Positions 24,335-34,700 of a stretch of DNA of 45,393 bases are shown piece by piece; position 1 is the first letter of the stretch; every line of letters starts with the position of its first letter. The DNA is from an uncultured Verrucomicrobiota bacterium. Its GTDB lineage: Bacteria; Verrucomicrobiota; Verrucomicrobiia; Verrucomicrobiales; Verrucomicrobiaceae. The DNA is taken from NCBI GenBank assembly GCA_903838675.1, contig CAILZI010000091.1, positions 1 to 45,393 of the forward strand. The letters run 5' to 3'. The position numbers and the translations under genes were made by a program. The notes under the pieces are model-generated. The model saw only the letters and a list, made by a program, of their open reading frames with translations, ran no database searches and was not told the DNA's origin.

Positions 24335-26086
24335 ATGACTCGCCTGCTGCTTGCCCTGACCTTGTTCGTCCTGGCCTTGACTGGCAGAGCCCAGGATTTT
24401 CCCTCTGCCACAGGCGCAGGCACATTGGTGGACAAACTGCAGATCCCACGCGCCAAGCCCTCACCCGATGCTGACTCTGCTGCTGCTGCGAAAAAACCTG
24501 CGGCCAAAACTGGCGAGGGCGACACCAAGTCGCTCGGGGTCAAGATGCGAGGGTTGCAGCTCGTTCCAAAAAAAATCAAATCCTCGGTCAAGAACCTGCC
24601 CCAGATTCTTGCTGTTGATCCGTCCTTGCATCTGCCCGCTGGTCTTGCGGCCACCTTGCAGCAGGAGTTCATGGGGCAGGAGCTCAGCATGGCGCTGCTG
24701 AACCGCATGGTGCAGAAGATCAACAAAGCCTACCAGGCCACGAATTTCCCGCTCGTCGATGCCTACCTGCCGGAGCAAGACGTCACGCACGGCCATGTGC
24801 AGGTCATTGTTCGTGAAGGTGTGCTGGGAGAGGTAAAGGTGGAGGGTGCCAAACGCTCGAACTCAGCCTACATGGCCCGTCAGGTGAGCGTTAAGCCGGG
24901 AGAGCGCATCGACACCCGCAAAATCTCCAGCGACGTCGCCTGGCTCAATGAGAATCCCATTCGCAACGTCAACGTCATCTACGAGCGCGGCAAACAGGAA
25001 GGCACCAGCGACCTCATCTTGAAAACCACGGAGAACCGTCCGGTCAAATCCTACGTCGGCTATGCCAATTCCGGCCTGCGCTCCACGGGGCTGAATCAAA
25101 TCTCCGGCGGCATCACCATGATGCAGTTGTTTGGCACGGAACAGTCGCTGAGCTACAATTTCACTGGCAACCAGGAGCTGAACCGGCTCAAGGCGCATGC
25201 ACTCGCCTGGGACATCCCTCTGCCGTGGCGTCACCGTCTGCAGCTTCTCGGCGTGTATGTGGACTCGGCCACACAATCCGGTCAGGCAGGAGGCCTGCTC
25301 GGCGTCAATGGCAGGAACCGCCAGCTCACCGCCGCCTACACCATTCCGCTGGCCAGTGCCTGGAGCAAGATGCAGCACAAGGTCACCCTCGCGCTCGACT
25401 ACAAAAGCACTTCATCTGACATCATCTTCGGCGGCTCCACCTTCTCGCAAAACACGGCCGAGGTGTTTCAGTTCCGCGCCGGGTACAATATCATGGTCAC
25501 CGACCCGCTGGGCTACACGCGCTTTGGCATCTCCGCCATCAACAGCCCGGGCAACGTGCTGGGGCACAACAACTACGCCGCCTTTGACAGCCTGCGTGCG
25601 GGCTCGCAGGCGAAGTATTGGTACGCCAAGGCCGAGCTGGACCGCCTCATTCGCCTGCCCATGGGCTTCTCAGCGCTCATGCACACAGCGGGCCAGTACT
25701 CCAACACCCGGCTGCTGCCAACCGAGCAGATGCTCGCAGGCGGCTACCAGACCGTGCGCGGCTTCAATGAAAGCTCTGCGCGCGGAGACCGTGGCATCAT
25801 CGCCAACCTGGAGCTCAACCTGCCCATGATCCATTTCACCACATGGGGCGGCAAGAAGGTGGACAATCTGAACACCTTTGTGTTCTACGACCTGGCCTAC
25901 CTGCAAAGCGTCGGCAATTATGCCACCGAGCCCAATCTCAATCTGCAAAGCTCAGGCCTGGGCCTGCGCTACAGTCTTGCCAGCAATGTGGATCTGCGCC
26001 TCGCCTACGGCTGGACTTTGCGCCACGACGGCCTCGTTACCGCGCCCTCGGGTCGCTTGCACTTTGGCATGAACATGAAGTATTGA
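24335..26086 (+). CDS. Two-partner secretion transporter (TpsB, ShlB/FhaC-like)
   Basis: A 583-residue outer-membrane protein of the Omp85/TpsB superfamily. A signal peptide (MTRLLLALTLFVLALTGRAQ) is followed by a charged linker and a POTRA region with the typical block HVQVIVREGVLGEVKVEG. A beta-barrel of about 330 residues follows, with the conserved barrel segment VRGFNESSARGDRG and a C-terminus ending GMNMKY with a terminal aromatic residue. It would export the TpsA protein encoded just upstream. I chose ATG 24335 because it opens the signal peptide; in-frame ATGs at 24284 (overlapping tpsA) and 24317 add residues before it. Confidence 0.9.
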   Translation: MTRLLLALTLFVLALTGRAQDFPSATGAGTLVDKLQIPRAKPSPDADSAAAAKKPAAKTGEGDTKSLGVKMRGLQLVPKKIKSSVKNLPQILAVDPSLHLPAGLAATLQQEFMGQELSMALLNRMVQKINKAYQATNFPLVDAYLPEQDVTHGHVQVIVREGVLGEVKVEGAKRSNSAYMARQVSVKPGERIDTRKISSDVAWLNENPIRNVNVIYERGKQEGTSDLILKTTENRPVKSYVGYANSGLRSTGLNQISGGITMMQLFGTEQSLSYNFTGNQELNRLKAHALAWDIPLPWRHRLQLLGVYVDSATQSGQAGGLLGVNGRNRQLTAAYTIPLASAWSKMQHKVTLALDYKSTSSDIIFGGSTFSQNTAEVFQFRAGYNIMVTDPLGYTRFGISAINSPGNVLGHNNYAAFDSLRAGSQAKYWYAKAELDRLIRLPMGFSALMHTAGQYSNTRLLPTEQMLAGGYQTVRGFNESSARGDRGIIANLELNLPMIHFTTWGGKKVDNLNTFVFYDLAYLQSVGNYATEPNLNLQSSGLGLRYSLASNVDLRLAYGWTLRHDGLVTAPSGRLHFGMNMKY

Positions 26087-26093
26087 AAATCGC

Positions 26094-28277
26094 ATGAGCA
26101 AATCGAAACTGAAAAAGAAACTTGGCAGCCTGCGCCTTGAGTTCCTCCTGCTGCCGCTGGTGCTGCTGCTCGCGCTCGGCTTTAATATGACACCTCTCGG
26201 AGAAGAGATGGAAAACCTCACGCTGGACTGGCGCTTCAAGGCACGCGGACCGTCGGATCCGGCGGCGGCACCGCAGGTGCTGATGGTGGGCATTGATGAA
26301 GATTCGCTGGCCAAACTGGGGCGCTGGCCCTGGTCCCGCCAGACCCATGCCGAGCTGCTGACGTTGCTCGGTTCCCGACCGCCCGCAGCAGTGGTGTTTG
26401 ACCTGCTCTTCACCGAACCCAGCGCTGATCCTGCCCTGGATCAAATGCTGGCGGATGCCATGATTCAAACCTCCGCCCCGATCATCGGTGCGATGGCGGA
26501 AGCCCTGCCGAAAGTGCAGAAGTTTGACGCCGAGAATATCGGCAACACCATGGCGATTGCCAGTTTCGAGGGGGATATCAGACTTCTCGTTGGCAATGAC
26601 ACCGTGCTGCTGCCGGTGAAGGTCCTCGGCGAGAACTCGCATGCCGGCATGGTGAATGCACCTCCGGGTCCCGATGGCGTCCGCCGCCAGCTTCCGCTGG
26701 TGGTACGCTGCGGCTCACGCGTCTTCCCCAGCCTCGTGCTGCAGTCCCTGCTCACCTATGAAGGCGTGGAGAGCGATGCCGTGACTGTGTCGCTGGGAAA
26801 TTGCATCCACGTTAAGGGCAAGAAGCAAACATGGGCCATCCCCATCGACGAGCATGGTCAGATGACGATCAACTACCGGCACCCCGACACCTTCAAAGAC
26901 TTTCCCTTCGCACGCCTGGCGGGCCGTCTGATGCAGTACAATAAGGACAAGGAATGGCCCAAGGAAGATCCTCCCATCACAGGGCAGGTACTGTTCATCG
27001 GCCAGACGGCGGCCGGTTTGGCTGACCTAGGCCCCACCCCGCATAGTTCGCATACGTCGCTGGTGCTGACTCATGCCAACGCACTCAGCAACATCCTCAG
27101 CGGCGACTACATCAAGAAGCCCGACTTTTGGCAGTTCGTCGGCTTCTGGGCCCTCGCAGCGCTGCTCACTGTCCTGCTCGTGCGCTTTGCCCCCATCTGG
27201 CTGGCGGTGCTCTTCCCCTTGCTGGTCATCGGCGGGTATGGTTTCGCCGCGTTTCATTTCTTTAAGCTTGAGAGTCTGCACCTGCCTGTCGCCTGGCCGG
27301 TGCTTGGCTTCATGGTGTTGGAAGGCAGTTCCATGCTGCACCGGCTCGTCCTTGAGTCGAAGGCCAAGAGCCGCATCACCGGCATCTTTGGTACCTTCCT
27401 CGCGCCGACAGTGGTCAAGCAGTTGATAGCCTCCGGTGAGGAGCCCCAACTCGGTGGCCACGAGGCGGAGATCACTGCCTTCTTCAGTGACATTGCAGGA
27501 TTCTCCTCCTTCTCCGAAAAGCTGACTCCCGAGCGCCTCGTGAATTTAATGAACGACTACTTGTCCGAAATGGCTGACATCCTGCAGGACAACGGTGGCT
27601 GTCTCGACAAGTTCATCGGCGACGCCATCGTTGGCATGTTCAATGCACCGTTATCCATTGTCGGTCATGCGCACAGCGCCTGCTGCGCGGCCTTGCTCGT
27701 CCAGAAGCGTCAGCTCGAACTGCGCGAGAAATGGCGCAAGGAGGGCGACTGGCCGGAGATCGTCTATGAAATGAAGACCCGCATCGGCCTGAACTCGGGT
27801 CCGGCCATTGTCGGGCTCATGGGTTCCAGCCGACGTAAAAACTACACCATGATGGGAGACACCGTGAATCTGGCGGCCCGTAGTGAGAGCGGCGCCAAGA
27901 GCTATGGCGTTTATACCATGATCACGGGTGAAACAAAGTCCCTGGCCGAACAGCACAAGGACGACATTGCCTTCCGCTATCTGGACAAGATCGTCGTCAA
28001 AGGCCGCACCCTGCCCGCCGAAGTGTATGAAGTCGTCGGCTTTAAAAACGAGCTCTCAGCACAGACTATAGAGTGCCTGAGCCTTTTCCAGCAAGGCATC
28101 GAACGCTACCTCGCCCAGGACTGGGACGGCGCCAAAACACTGTTCCAGAGCTCCGCCAAACTCGAAATCCATCAGGACGACAATCCATCTCTCATCATGC
28201 TCAAACGGTGCGATGCCCTCAAGGCTTCCCCTCCTCCAGCAGATTGGGACGGTGTGTATGTCATGAAGAGCAAGTGA
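26094..28277 (+). CDS. CHASE2-domain class III adenylate cyclase
   Basis: A 727-residue membrane receptor cyclase. An N-terminal helix (about 15-32) leads to an extracytoplasmic CHASE2 sensor (about 40-335), then three hydrophobic segments (about 345-410) and a cyclase catalytic domain (about 455-650). The catalytic parts are complete: metal-binding Asp466 (FFSDIAGFSSFSE) and Asp510 (KFIGDAIVGMF), purine-selecting Lys506 and Asp589 (MMGDTVNLAAR), Asn592 and Arg596. Lys/Asp points to ATP rather than GTP. A short tail follows. It starts 7 nt after the TpsB gene, so surface adhesion and cAMP signalling are probably coupled by coexpression. Confidence 0.92.
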   Translation: MSKSKLKKKLGSLRLEFLLLPLVLLLALGFNMTPLGEEMENLTLDWRFKARGPSDPAAAPQVLMVGIDEDSLAKLGRWPWSRQTHAELLTLLGSRPPAAVVFDLLFTEPSADPALDQMLADAMIQTSAPIIGAMAEALPKVQKFDAENIGNTMAIASFEGDIRLLVGNDTVLLPVKVLGENSHAGMVNAPPGPDGVRRQLPLVVRCGSRVFPSLVLQSLLTYEGVESDAVTVSLGNCIHVKGKKQTWAIPIDEHGQMTINYRHPDTFKDFPFARLAGRLMQYNKDKEWPKEDPPITGQVLFIGQTAAGLADLGPTPHSSHTSLVLTHANALSNILSGDYIKKPDFWQFVGFWALAALLTVLLVRFAPIWLAVLFPLLVIGGYGFAAFHFFKLESLHLPVAWPVLGFMVLEGSSMLHRLVLESKAKSRITGIFGTFLAPTVVKQLIASGEEPQLGGHEAEITAFFSDIAGFSSFSEKLTPERLVNLMNDYLSEMADILQDNGGCLDKFIGDAIVGMFNAPLSIVGHAHSACCAALLVQKRQLELREKWRKEGDWPEIVYEMKTRIGLNSGPAIVGLMGSSRRKNYTMMGDTVNLAARSESGAKSYGVYTMITGETKSLAEQHKDDIAFRYLDKIVVKGRTLPAEVYEVVGFKNELSAQTIECLSLFQQGIERYLAQDWDGAKTLFQSSAKLEIHQDDNPSLIMLKRCDALKASPPPADWDGVYVMKSK

Positions 28278-28302
28278 GGCGGTCGTGTTCTGCCCGCCTT
28301 TG
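28277..28302 (+). terminator. Possible terminator after the cyclase
   Basis: AGGCGG (28277-28282) pairs with CCGCCT (28294-28299), followed by only three T. The rest of the gap to 28543 holds no gene. It includes a GC-rich stretch (about 28305-28345) resembling the short palindromic repeats near 38 kb. Confidence 0.4.
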
Positions 28303-28543
28303 GACTGCAGTAGCGCGGCGAGGCACGGCCTGCCCTCCGTAGTTCGTAGAGCGAAGGGGGGAAGCGCAGCCACCGCTTCCCGCAGGCCGGTCAGTTCACG
28401 CTCACCATGAGGCGCTCGAAAGCGCAGCTACTCAGCCGCACTCCACGCAGCCTGCGCTCGTCGACACCTGAGGACCAAGTGCTCTGTCATGAAAGGATCC
28501 ACATGATGTATGGCGGGTTTTAAATCCACCAATATCAGCCAGC

Positions 28544-30754
28544 TCAATCGTAGAGAGATTCTGCCAACGCCACCACACAGTCGCCTTCGGTGAAATTCAG
28601 AACCGTTTTCTTGTCCATGTTCAGCCGCACACCGAAGTTGCGTGTCACGTCGTACTGCTCAGCATCAATGCGCACCCCCAGGGCGATCTCGCCCACCTCG
28701 TAGGCGGCGGCAATGACCTGACCGAAAGTCACATCAACGCCCGGAGTCACGTAGCGGCTGGCAGGCTTGATGTAAATCTCCATGCCACCGGCGGTCAGCA
28801 GATCATCATAGATGGAGCTGAGCATCTGCTGCTGTGAAATCTGGGTGAGGATCATCGCCACGATCTCGGGGCTCACGATCACTTCATTGGCCTGCGCACT
28901 GGCGACGGCCTCGCGGTTTTTCGCCAGAATGATTTCAGCGACAAGCTGCGGGCCCTTCTGCTCCTGCTCGGTCCCCTCACCGCACACCTCGCGCAGCAGC
29001 AGCAGCGTCATGATCGTGCGTCCGTCCGGATCAGCTTCGCCAAAAGACTCGTCAGCCAGAATGATGACGCAGTCACGCTCCAGAATGCTCATGGTGCCCA
29101 GCGCGCCGGGAGACAGTGCGTTCATCTTGGTGTAGTTGACCTTGATGTTGCTGAACGGCTTGCGCAGCGCCTCCTGCATCATGGCCTCCACCTCTTCTTT
29201 GGAGTAGTTGGCGATCACGGTGATGGTTGTGCCCTCACGCAGGTAATCGTCAAACTCACTTAGCGTGCCGTAGATGCTGCTGTTCCAGCCGATGATCAGC
29301 ACATTCTCCAGCGTCGCACGCGTGTAGCGGCCGGTGCCCATGTGCACGGCTTGCGGGATCTTGCGCGCTGGATCACAGGTGGTCGAATTGTCCGCAGCCA
29401 GCAGGATCAGCCACTCATCCTTCGTGATCTTGTGGTCCTTGGGTGGATTCAGCGTCGGCAGGTAACGCATGATGCCACGCTCGTCCTTTTTGGCGACACT
29501 CACGCCCAGCGGGATAGCATTGGAAAAAGCGCACAAAATCTCACCGAAGTTCAGGCCGGTGAGCTGCGGGAAGGGCCGGATGTAGATTTCGCTGCCATTG
29601 TAGCTGAACATTTCAGAGTACACCGTGGCGATGCCACGCTGCCGTGATGACTGCACCACCAGACGGCTGACAATCGCGCCGCTGGAGACTATGGGCGAAC
29701 GGTGGCCACTCGCCACATTGGCAATGTGGACGTTCTGGTTCTGGGTGATCTCGCCCACAATCTTTGGCCGCACACCACCGGCCCAGTCCTTGAAGGAGTT
29801 GATCAACATCAGCGTCTTGATCACCTCGATGTCATTTTGCGCGATCTTGCCGTCCTCCGAGTCCGGGGCAAGGCAGATGATGCTGTAGGCCTTGTCAAAG
29901 GCCACGCGCTTGAGCTCGCCGATGTTGTTGGGAGTGCCGCTGCGCAGAACGACCTTGATCTTGCTCTGCAAAAAGCCTCCTGCACGCAGGTGCTCACGCA
30001 TGACATCCACCGACAGTGGCGCGAAGATGACCACTTTCATATGGGGCTTGCCGATGGCCAGCTCCTGAATCATGGGAATGACCTTGGAGTTCCAGCCGAG
30101 GATCAGGACGTGGCCATGCTCCTTCACCGTACTGCTGCCACTTTTGAGCTGCTCAATGCGTTGGCTGAGCATTCCGGAGATGAAGCTGATGAGCAAGCCG
30201 AAGATCACCATGCTCGCCAGAGACATGAACAGCGAGATTAACAGCACCGGCATCGTCGATCCGTACATGCCGATCACCTGCCCCGAATCGAAGATGTGCT
30301 TGGCCGACCACCAGAAAGAATCCCAAAGCGTGCCGCCGCCTTGGTTGATGCTGCTCACGCCTTTGTTCTCGGGACCGAACAGGCCAAAAAACGCAGCACT
30401 CATTCCGATCAGGGTGACGAGCCCGGTGGCAAACATCAGCAGGCCAAACTGGGCGCTGGCGCCTCTCGCAAACAAGTTATCTACATGATACTGCAGCCGC
30501 TCCTTGAACTCACGGTACACGCCTCCTTCAGACTGTCTGATTTGCTTCCACCGTTTCCGGCCATGTTTGAATGCAACCAGTGCAAGAACCAGCAGGATGA
30601 CCAGCACACACACTGCCAGCTGCCAGGCTGGCACACCCCAATATTTCGTAGAAGCCAAATATTCCTTCAGATCCTTCAGCACCAGCATGATTCCATCACT
30701 CATAAGTTGATTTAACTCGATTTTTACGCCCGCTTTTCTCAGCATTTCACGCAC
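28544..30754 (-). CDS. CASTOR/POLLUX-like ion channel with RCK domains
   Basis: A 736-residue membrane protein. Hydrophobic segments lie at about 42-62, 100-123 and 167-195. A pore-helix region between the last two contains WWSAKHIFDSGQVIGMYG, the position of the plant ADSGN filter. Two long cytoplasmic halves follow, each opening with a nucleotide-binding-like strand (HVLILGWNSKV at 215-225 and NVLIIGWNSSIYG near 490), as in tandem RCK domains. The fold matches the CASTOR/POLLUX family, which includes calcium- or potassium-permeable channels. Bacterial roles are little studied. An alternative start is ATG 30703. It converges with the cyclase operon. Confidence 0.88.
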   Translation of the reverse strand: MREMLRKAGVKIELNQLMSDGIMLVLKDLKEYLASTKYWGVPAWQLAVCVLVILLVLALVAFKHGRKRWKQIRQSEGGVYREFKERLQYHVDNLFARGASAQFGLLMFATGLVTLIGMSAAFFGLFGPENKGVSSINQGGGTLWDSFWWSAKHIFDSGQVIGMYGSTMPVLLISLFMSLASMVIFGLLISFISGMLSQRIEQLKSGSSTVKEHGHVLILGWNSKVIPMIQELAIGKPHMKVVIFAPLSVDVMREHLRAGGFLQSKIKVVLRSGTPNNIGELKRVAFDKAYSIICLAPDSEDGKIAQNDIEVIKTLMLINSFKDWAGGVRPKIVGEITQNQNVHIANVASGHRSPIVSSGAIVSRLVVQSSRQRGIATVYSEMFSYNGSEIYIRPFPQLTGLNFGEILCAFSNAIPLGVSVAKKDERGIMRYLPTLNPPKDHKITKDEWLILLAADNSTTCDPARKIPQAVHMGTGRYTRATLENVLIIGWNSSIYGTLSEFDDYLREGTTITVIANYSKEEVEAMMQEALRKPFSNIKVNYTKMNALSPGALGTMSILERDCVIILADESFGEADPDGRTIMTLLLLREVCGEGTEQEQKGPQLVAEIILAKNREAVASAQANEVIVSPEIVAMILTQISQQQMLSSIYDDLLTAGGMEIYIKPASRYVTPGVDVTFGQVIAAAYEVGEIALGVRIDAEQYDVTRNFGVRLNMDKKTVLNFTEGDCVVALAESLYD

Positions 30755-31121
30755 AAGTCAAGCATCCCCCTATTAAGATTGATATCATTTATGCGATCCA
30801 CAGCACGGATTGATAATCAAACACTCATAAAGGGCATAGGCAACGGGCCTAGCCGAAGATCGTTTATGAAATGCGTAGCCGAATCGACCGCATTTTTGGT
30901 CAGGCCATTCTCGCCAAAATGGATCCCCGCGTTCGCTTCAATTAACCCATGCTGGGTTGTCTCATGATCACCGGGAAAACTTTGCAACCCGCGAAAGCCG
31001 CGAGGACGCCTCCCAAGCTCATCACGATTAAACGCTGCGATGAAATGATATTAGTCCCAATTGAGGCCGAGTGGGATGCATCGATGTGATGAAGACAAAG
31101 TGAGGCTTGGGCGCATGTCAC
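30755..31121. other. Intergenic region with no intact gene
   Basis: A 367-nt gap. A 62-codon frame at 30779 has no protein-like features. Small inverted repeats are visible near 30832-30852 (GGC-TAGGC with GCCTAGCC) and 30893-30916 (TTTTGG with CCAAAA). The right half holds a decayed cyclase tail, listed separately. Confidence 0.6.
30964..31103 (+). pseudogene. Decayed 3' end of a CHASE2-cyclase-like gene
   Basis: Translation from 30964 gives MITGKTLQPAKAARTPPKLI, then TIKRCDEMILVPIEAEWDAS. This follows the end of the intact cyclase at 26094-28277 (KTLFQSSAKLE, then LIMLKRCDALKASPPPADWD). At nucleotide level the final GTGGGATGCATCGATGTG, then ATGAAGACAAAGTGAGGC, tracks the intact gene's end with about one base lost, so the frame stops early at 31087. 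Only the tail of the gene remains. Similarity is partial, so this reading is moderate. Confidence 0.55.
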
Positions 31122-31637
31122 TTAGTAAGCTCTGCCCCCAAACCCCGTCCCATACCCCGAATACCCTGACTGTGGTGTGGCCTGCATGAGTGCAGAGTTC
31201 TGCCGGTATGACGAGCCCTGGCTGTTCATCGCCGCCGATTGATTGAGCTCGGCGTTGATTTCCTGCTGTTCGGCGATCTTGGCTTCCGCCATACGCTCTT
31301 CCTGCCCGTGCAGCACATTCACCAGGATTACCCGCTCCTTCTCATTGATCTTCCCTGTAGTGGCCGCCTTGTTGATCTCCATCAGGCGCGGATGTTCCGC
31401 CGCATACTGGTTCAGGAAGTTGTTCATTTTCTCCGGGCTCCATTTGCCATCCAGAGGCTTGCCCACGGACTTCTCTGCGACCAGCGCCGCCTCGCCCCCC
31501 GCATGAATGTAGCCGACCTCCACAGCTCTCCTCGCAAACGCCTTCGCCTCAGCCACGCTTCCCACATGGTACTCCTCGGTGGTGGTCTGGCACGACGAAA
31601 GCAGCGCAACGCTCAGTACAAGTAGGAATGATTTCAT
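31122..31637 (-). CDS. Hypothetical lipoprotein
   Basis: A 171-residue protein with a signal peptide and lipobox (LLSSC, Cys16). The mature part is charged and helical to about 125 (including NEKERVILVNVLHGQEERMAE). It ends in a Gln/Ser/Gly/Tyr-rich tail (SGYGTGFGGRAY). I do not recognise a family. ATG 31637 is chosen because it opens the signal peptide; a frame start at 31676 adds 13 residues without one. Confidence 0.7.
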   Translation of the reverse strand: MKSFLLVLSVALLSSCQTTTEEYHVGSVAEAKAFARRAVEVGYIHAGGEAALVAEKSVGKPLDGKWSPEKMNNFLNQYAAEHPRLMEINKAATTGKINEKERVILVNVLHGQEERMAEAKIAEQQEINAELNQSAAMNSQGSSYRQNSALMQATPQSGYSGYGTGFGGRAY

Positions 31638-31678
31638 GCCCCGAATGTGGAGAATGTTTTCCGCGCCACAAGCCAAAG

Positions 31679-31753
31679 TAGTTGAGAGCTAAGACTTTCT
31701 CTGGAAAGGTCGTATCCCTCCCAGAGTTCAGAAAGAGCTCAAGCTCTCTACTA
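31679..31753. repeat. 75-bp imperfect palindromic element
   Basis: The ends TAGTTGAGAGCT (31679-31690) and AGCTCTCTACTA (31742-31753) pair with one mismatch. An inner pair, CTCTGG with CCAGAG, follows. The unit could fold into a long hairpin in the gap between a lipoprotein gene and the divergent PVC protein gene. It looks like a REP- or MITE-like intergenic unit; other copies are not visible in this window. Confidence 0.55.
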
Positions 31754-31770
31754 TTTTCAAGCCCTCAACC

Positions 31771-34700
31771 ATGACGTCCCTCCATTTGTTTCTCCTCGTG
31801 CTGCTCGGCTCCACCGCCTGCGCCGTTGCTGCCAGCCCAGTCTTCGAAAGCCCCAAGCTCACTACCGCCGCCAACACGCCGCGTCTCATCAAAGTGGACG
31901 TTTCCTTGAAAGGCGCGAAGGAATTGTACCTCGTGGTCTCTGATGAAGACGGCCCCAGTTGTGACTGGGCGGACTGGCTGGAGCCAAAGCTGATCATGGC
32001 GGACGGCTCCACCAAAGACCTCACCAAGCTGCCATGGAAAGCGGCCAGCCAGGGCTCGGGCGGCACACGCGTGGGCAAATCGACCATGGGTGACTCACTG
32101 CTGGTAAACGGCAAGAAGTTTGAAAGCGGCATCGGCACGCATGCACGTTCGGTGATCGTCTTTGACCTGCCGCAGGGCGTGGAGCGCTTCACCGCGCAGG
32201 CGGCCATTGATGACGGTGGCATGGAGCGCGGCGGCAAGGCCAGCAATGCCTCCGTCAAATTTCAGGTCTACACTGAAACGCCACCCAATGCGCCCAAGCC
32301 CGCTCCTCCCATCGTGGACGATGGCAAAACCACCGTGCCGGCCGATCTCTTCACCGTGCCCGAAGGTCTCGAAGTGACCGTGTGGGCCACCTCGCCCGCC
32401 TTGTTCAATCCCACCAACATCGACTTCGATGCTCAGGGCCGCCTCTGGGTGGCGGAAGGCGTGAACTACCGCAGCAAAGGCAGCCGCAGACCGGAGGGCG
32501 ACCGCGTCGTCGTGCTCGAAGACACCACCGGCTCGGGCCGTGCGGACAAGAGCACCGTTTTCGTGCAGGAGTCCGCGCTCGCAGCGCCGCTCGGCGTTGC
32601 GGTGCTGGGCAACAAGGTCGTCGTCTCCCAGCCGCCGGACCTCCTCGTTTACACTGATGTGAATGGCGATGGCAAATTTGACCCCGCAGTGGACAAGCGC
32701 GACGTGCTGCTCACCGGCTTCGGTGGCCGTCAGCATGACCACAGCCTGCACAGCGTCACCGCCGGGCCGGACGGCCAGTGGTATTGGAACCAGGGCAATA
32801 CGGGTGCGAAGTTCACCGATTATTCCGGCAAGACCTTCCGCATGGGCAGCCCCTACATGATGCAGGACATCGCCGGGCAGAAGAGCGACGACGGCCATGT
32901 GTGGATCGGCGGATTCGCCGCACGCATGAACCCCGATGGCAGCAACGTCACCATCATCGGCCACAACTACCGCAACAGCTACGAGCAGACCATCACCTCC
33001 TTTGGCGATGTCTTCCAAAGCGACAACGATGACCCGCCTGCCTGCCGCGTCTCTCCCGTGATGGAAGGCGGCAATGCGGGCTTTGCTTCTGCCGACGGCC
33101 TGCGCTCCTGGGGTGCGGACAAGCGCCCCGGTCAGGACACACCCACCGCTGAGTGGCGGCAGGAAGATCCAGGCACCATGCCTGCAGGCGATGTCTATGG
33201 CGGCGGCTCCCCCACCGGCGTGGCCTTCTATGAAAACGGTGCGCTCGACAAGAAATGGAACGGCCTCCTCCTCGCCTGTGAAGCAGGCAAGAACGTCGTC
33301 TTTGGCTACCTGCCCAAGCTCGATGGCGCAGGCTGGAAAATGGAGCGCTTTGATTTCATGACCTCCAACAAGGAGAAGGAATTCGCCGGTTCCGATTTCC
33401 TCGGCGGCAAACCTTCCGGCGAACTCAAAACCCGCTTCCGCCCCAGCGATGTGACCGTCGGTCCCGATGGAGCAATCTACGTCGCCGACTGGTTCGACGC
33501 CCGCGTGGGTGGCCACGGCACACTGGACGAACGCTACACCGGCACCATCTACCGCATCGCGCCGAAGGGCTTCGCCTCGAACGTGCCCGCGCTCAAACTG
33601 GACACGACGGAAGGCCAGATTGCCGCACTGAAAAGCCCTGCGCCGAATGTGCGCTACAACGGCTTCACCGCCTTGAAAGCTCAAGGAGCGAAAGCCGTGC
33701 CTGCTGTCGCCGCCTTGCTCAAAGACGACAATGCCTACATCGCCGCACGCGCCGCATGGTTGCTCGCGCAGATGGGTGAAGAAGGTGTGGCACAGGTGAA
33801 GCCCTGGCTTGATTCCAAAGACGAAGAGCAGCGTCTTGTCACCTACCGCTCCCTGCGCCGTGCCAATCAAGACGTGCTCGGCATGGCCGGGAAAATGGTG
33901 AGTGATTCTTCCGCCGCCGTGCGCCGTGAAGTCGCGCTGACATTGCGTGAAGTCCCTGCCGCGCAGAGCCTGCCGCTGCTGGTGAAACTCGCCGCGCAGT
34001 TTGATGGTAAAGACCGCGCCTACCTCGAAGCCTTGGGTCTCGGCAGCGAAGGCAAGGAAGCCGAACTCTATGCCGCCGTCTGCAAGGACAAGCCTGCCGC
34101 TTGGACAGAGGCAGAGGCTTGGATCGCCTGGCGTCTGCACCCCGCCGCTGCCGTGGAAGCCTTCAAGACCCGTGCGCTGGATGGCGCACTCACCGAAGAA
34201 CAGCGCAAGCTCATGCTCACCGGCCTCGCCTTCGTGAAAAGCCGCGAAGCTGCCGGTGCAATGATCGAACTCGCCAACACCAAGGACTTCCCCCAGAAAG
34301 AGCTCGCCAAGTGGTGGCTGCTCAATCGCAAAGGCAACGACTGGCAGTCCTACGACGTGGAGAGCGGCATGAAGGCGCTGGGTCTGTATGATCCTGCCAA
34401 GGTGAAGCTCGCCGCCGTCGAGATGCCGCCCGAGCTCAAAGGTATGCCGGAACTGCCCACGGGTGCCGAGATCGCGAAACTCCTGGGTGATGCGAAACGC
34501 GGACAAGCCGCCATCGCCGTGTGTTTCACTTGCCACAAAGTCGGCAAAATGGGCGTCGAATTCGGTCCCGACCTCAGCACCTTCGGCAAGCAGCAGCCTT
34601 CTGAGGTTATCGCGCAGGCCATTGCCCATCCATCCGCAGACATCTCGCACGGTTTCGAAGGCAGCGAGATCAAAACCAAGGACGGCCTCACCATCAGCGG

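Noticed and set aside
19539..24726. Several long minus-strand frames opposite the exoprotein and transporter genes
   Set aside because: They are Pro/Ala/Ser-rich, with no signal, motif or ribosome site, and mirror the coding strand.
30358..30382. TGTTC and GAACA near 30364 as a second SOS box
   Set aside because: The spacer is 8 nt instead of 4, and it lies inside the channel coding sequence.
30779..30967. 62-codon frame in the gap after the ion-channel gene
   Set aside because: No ribosome site, no protein-like pattern and no operon context.
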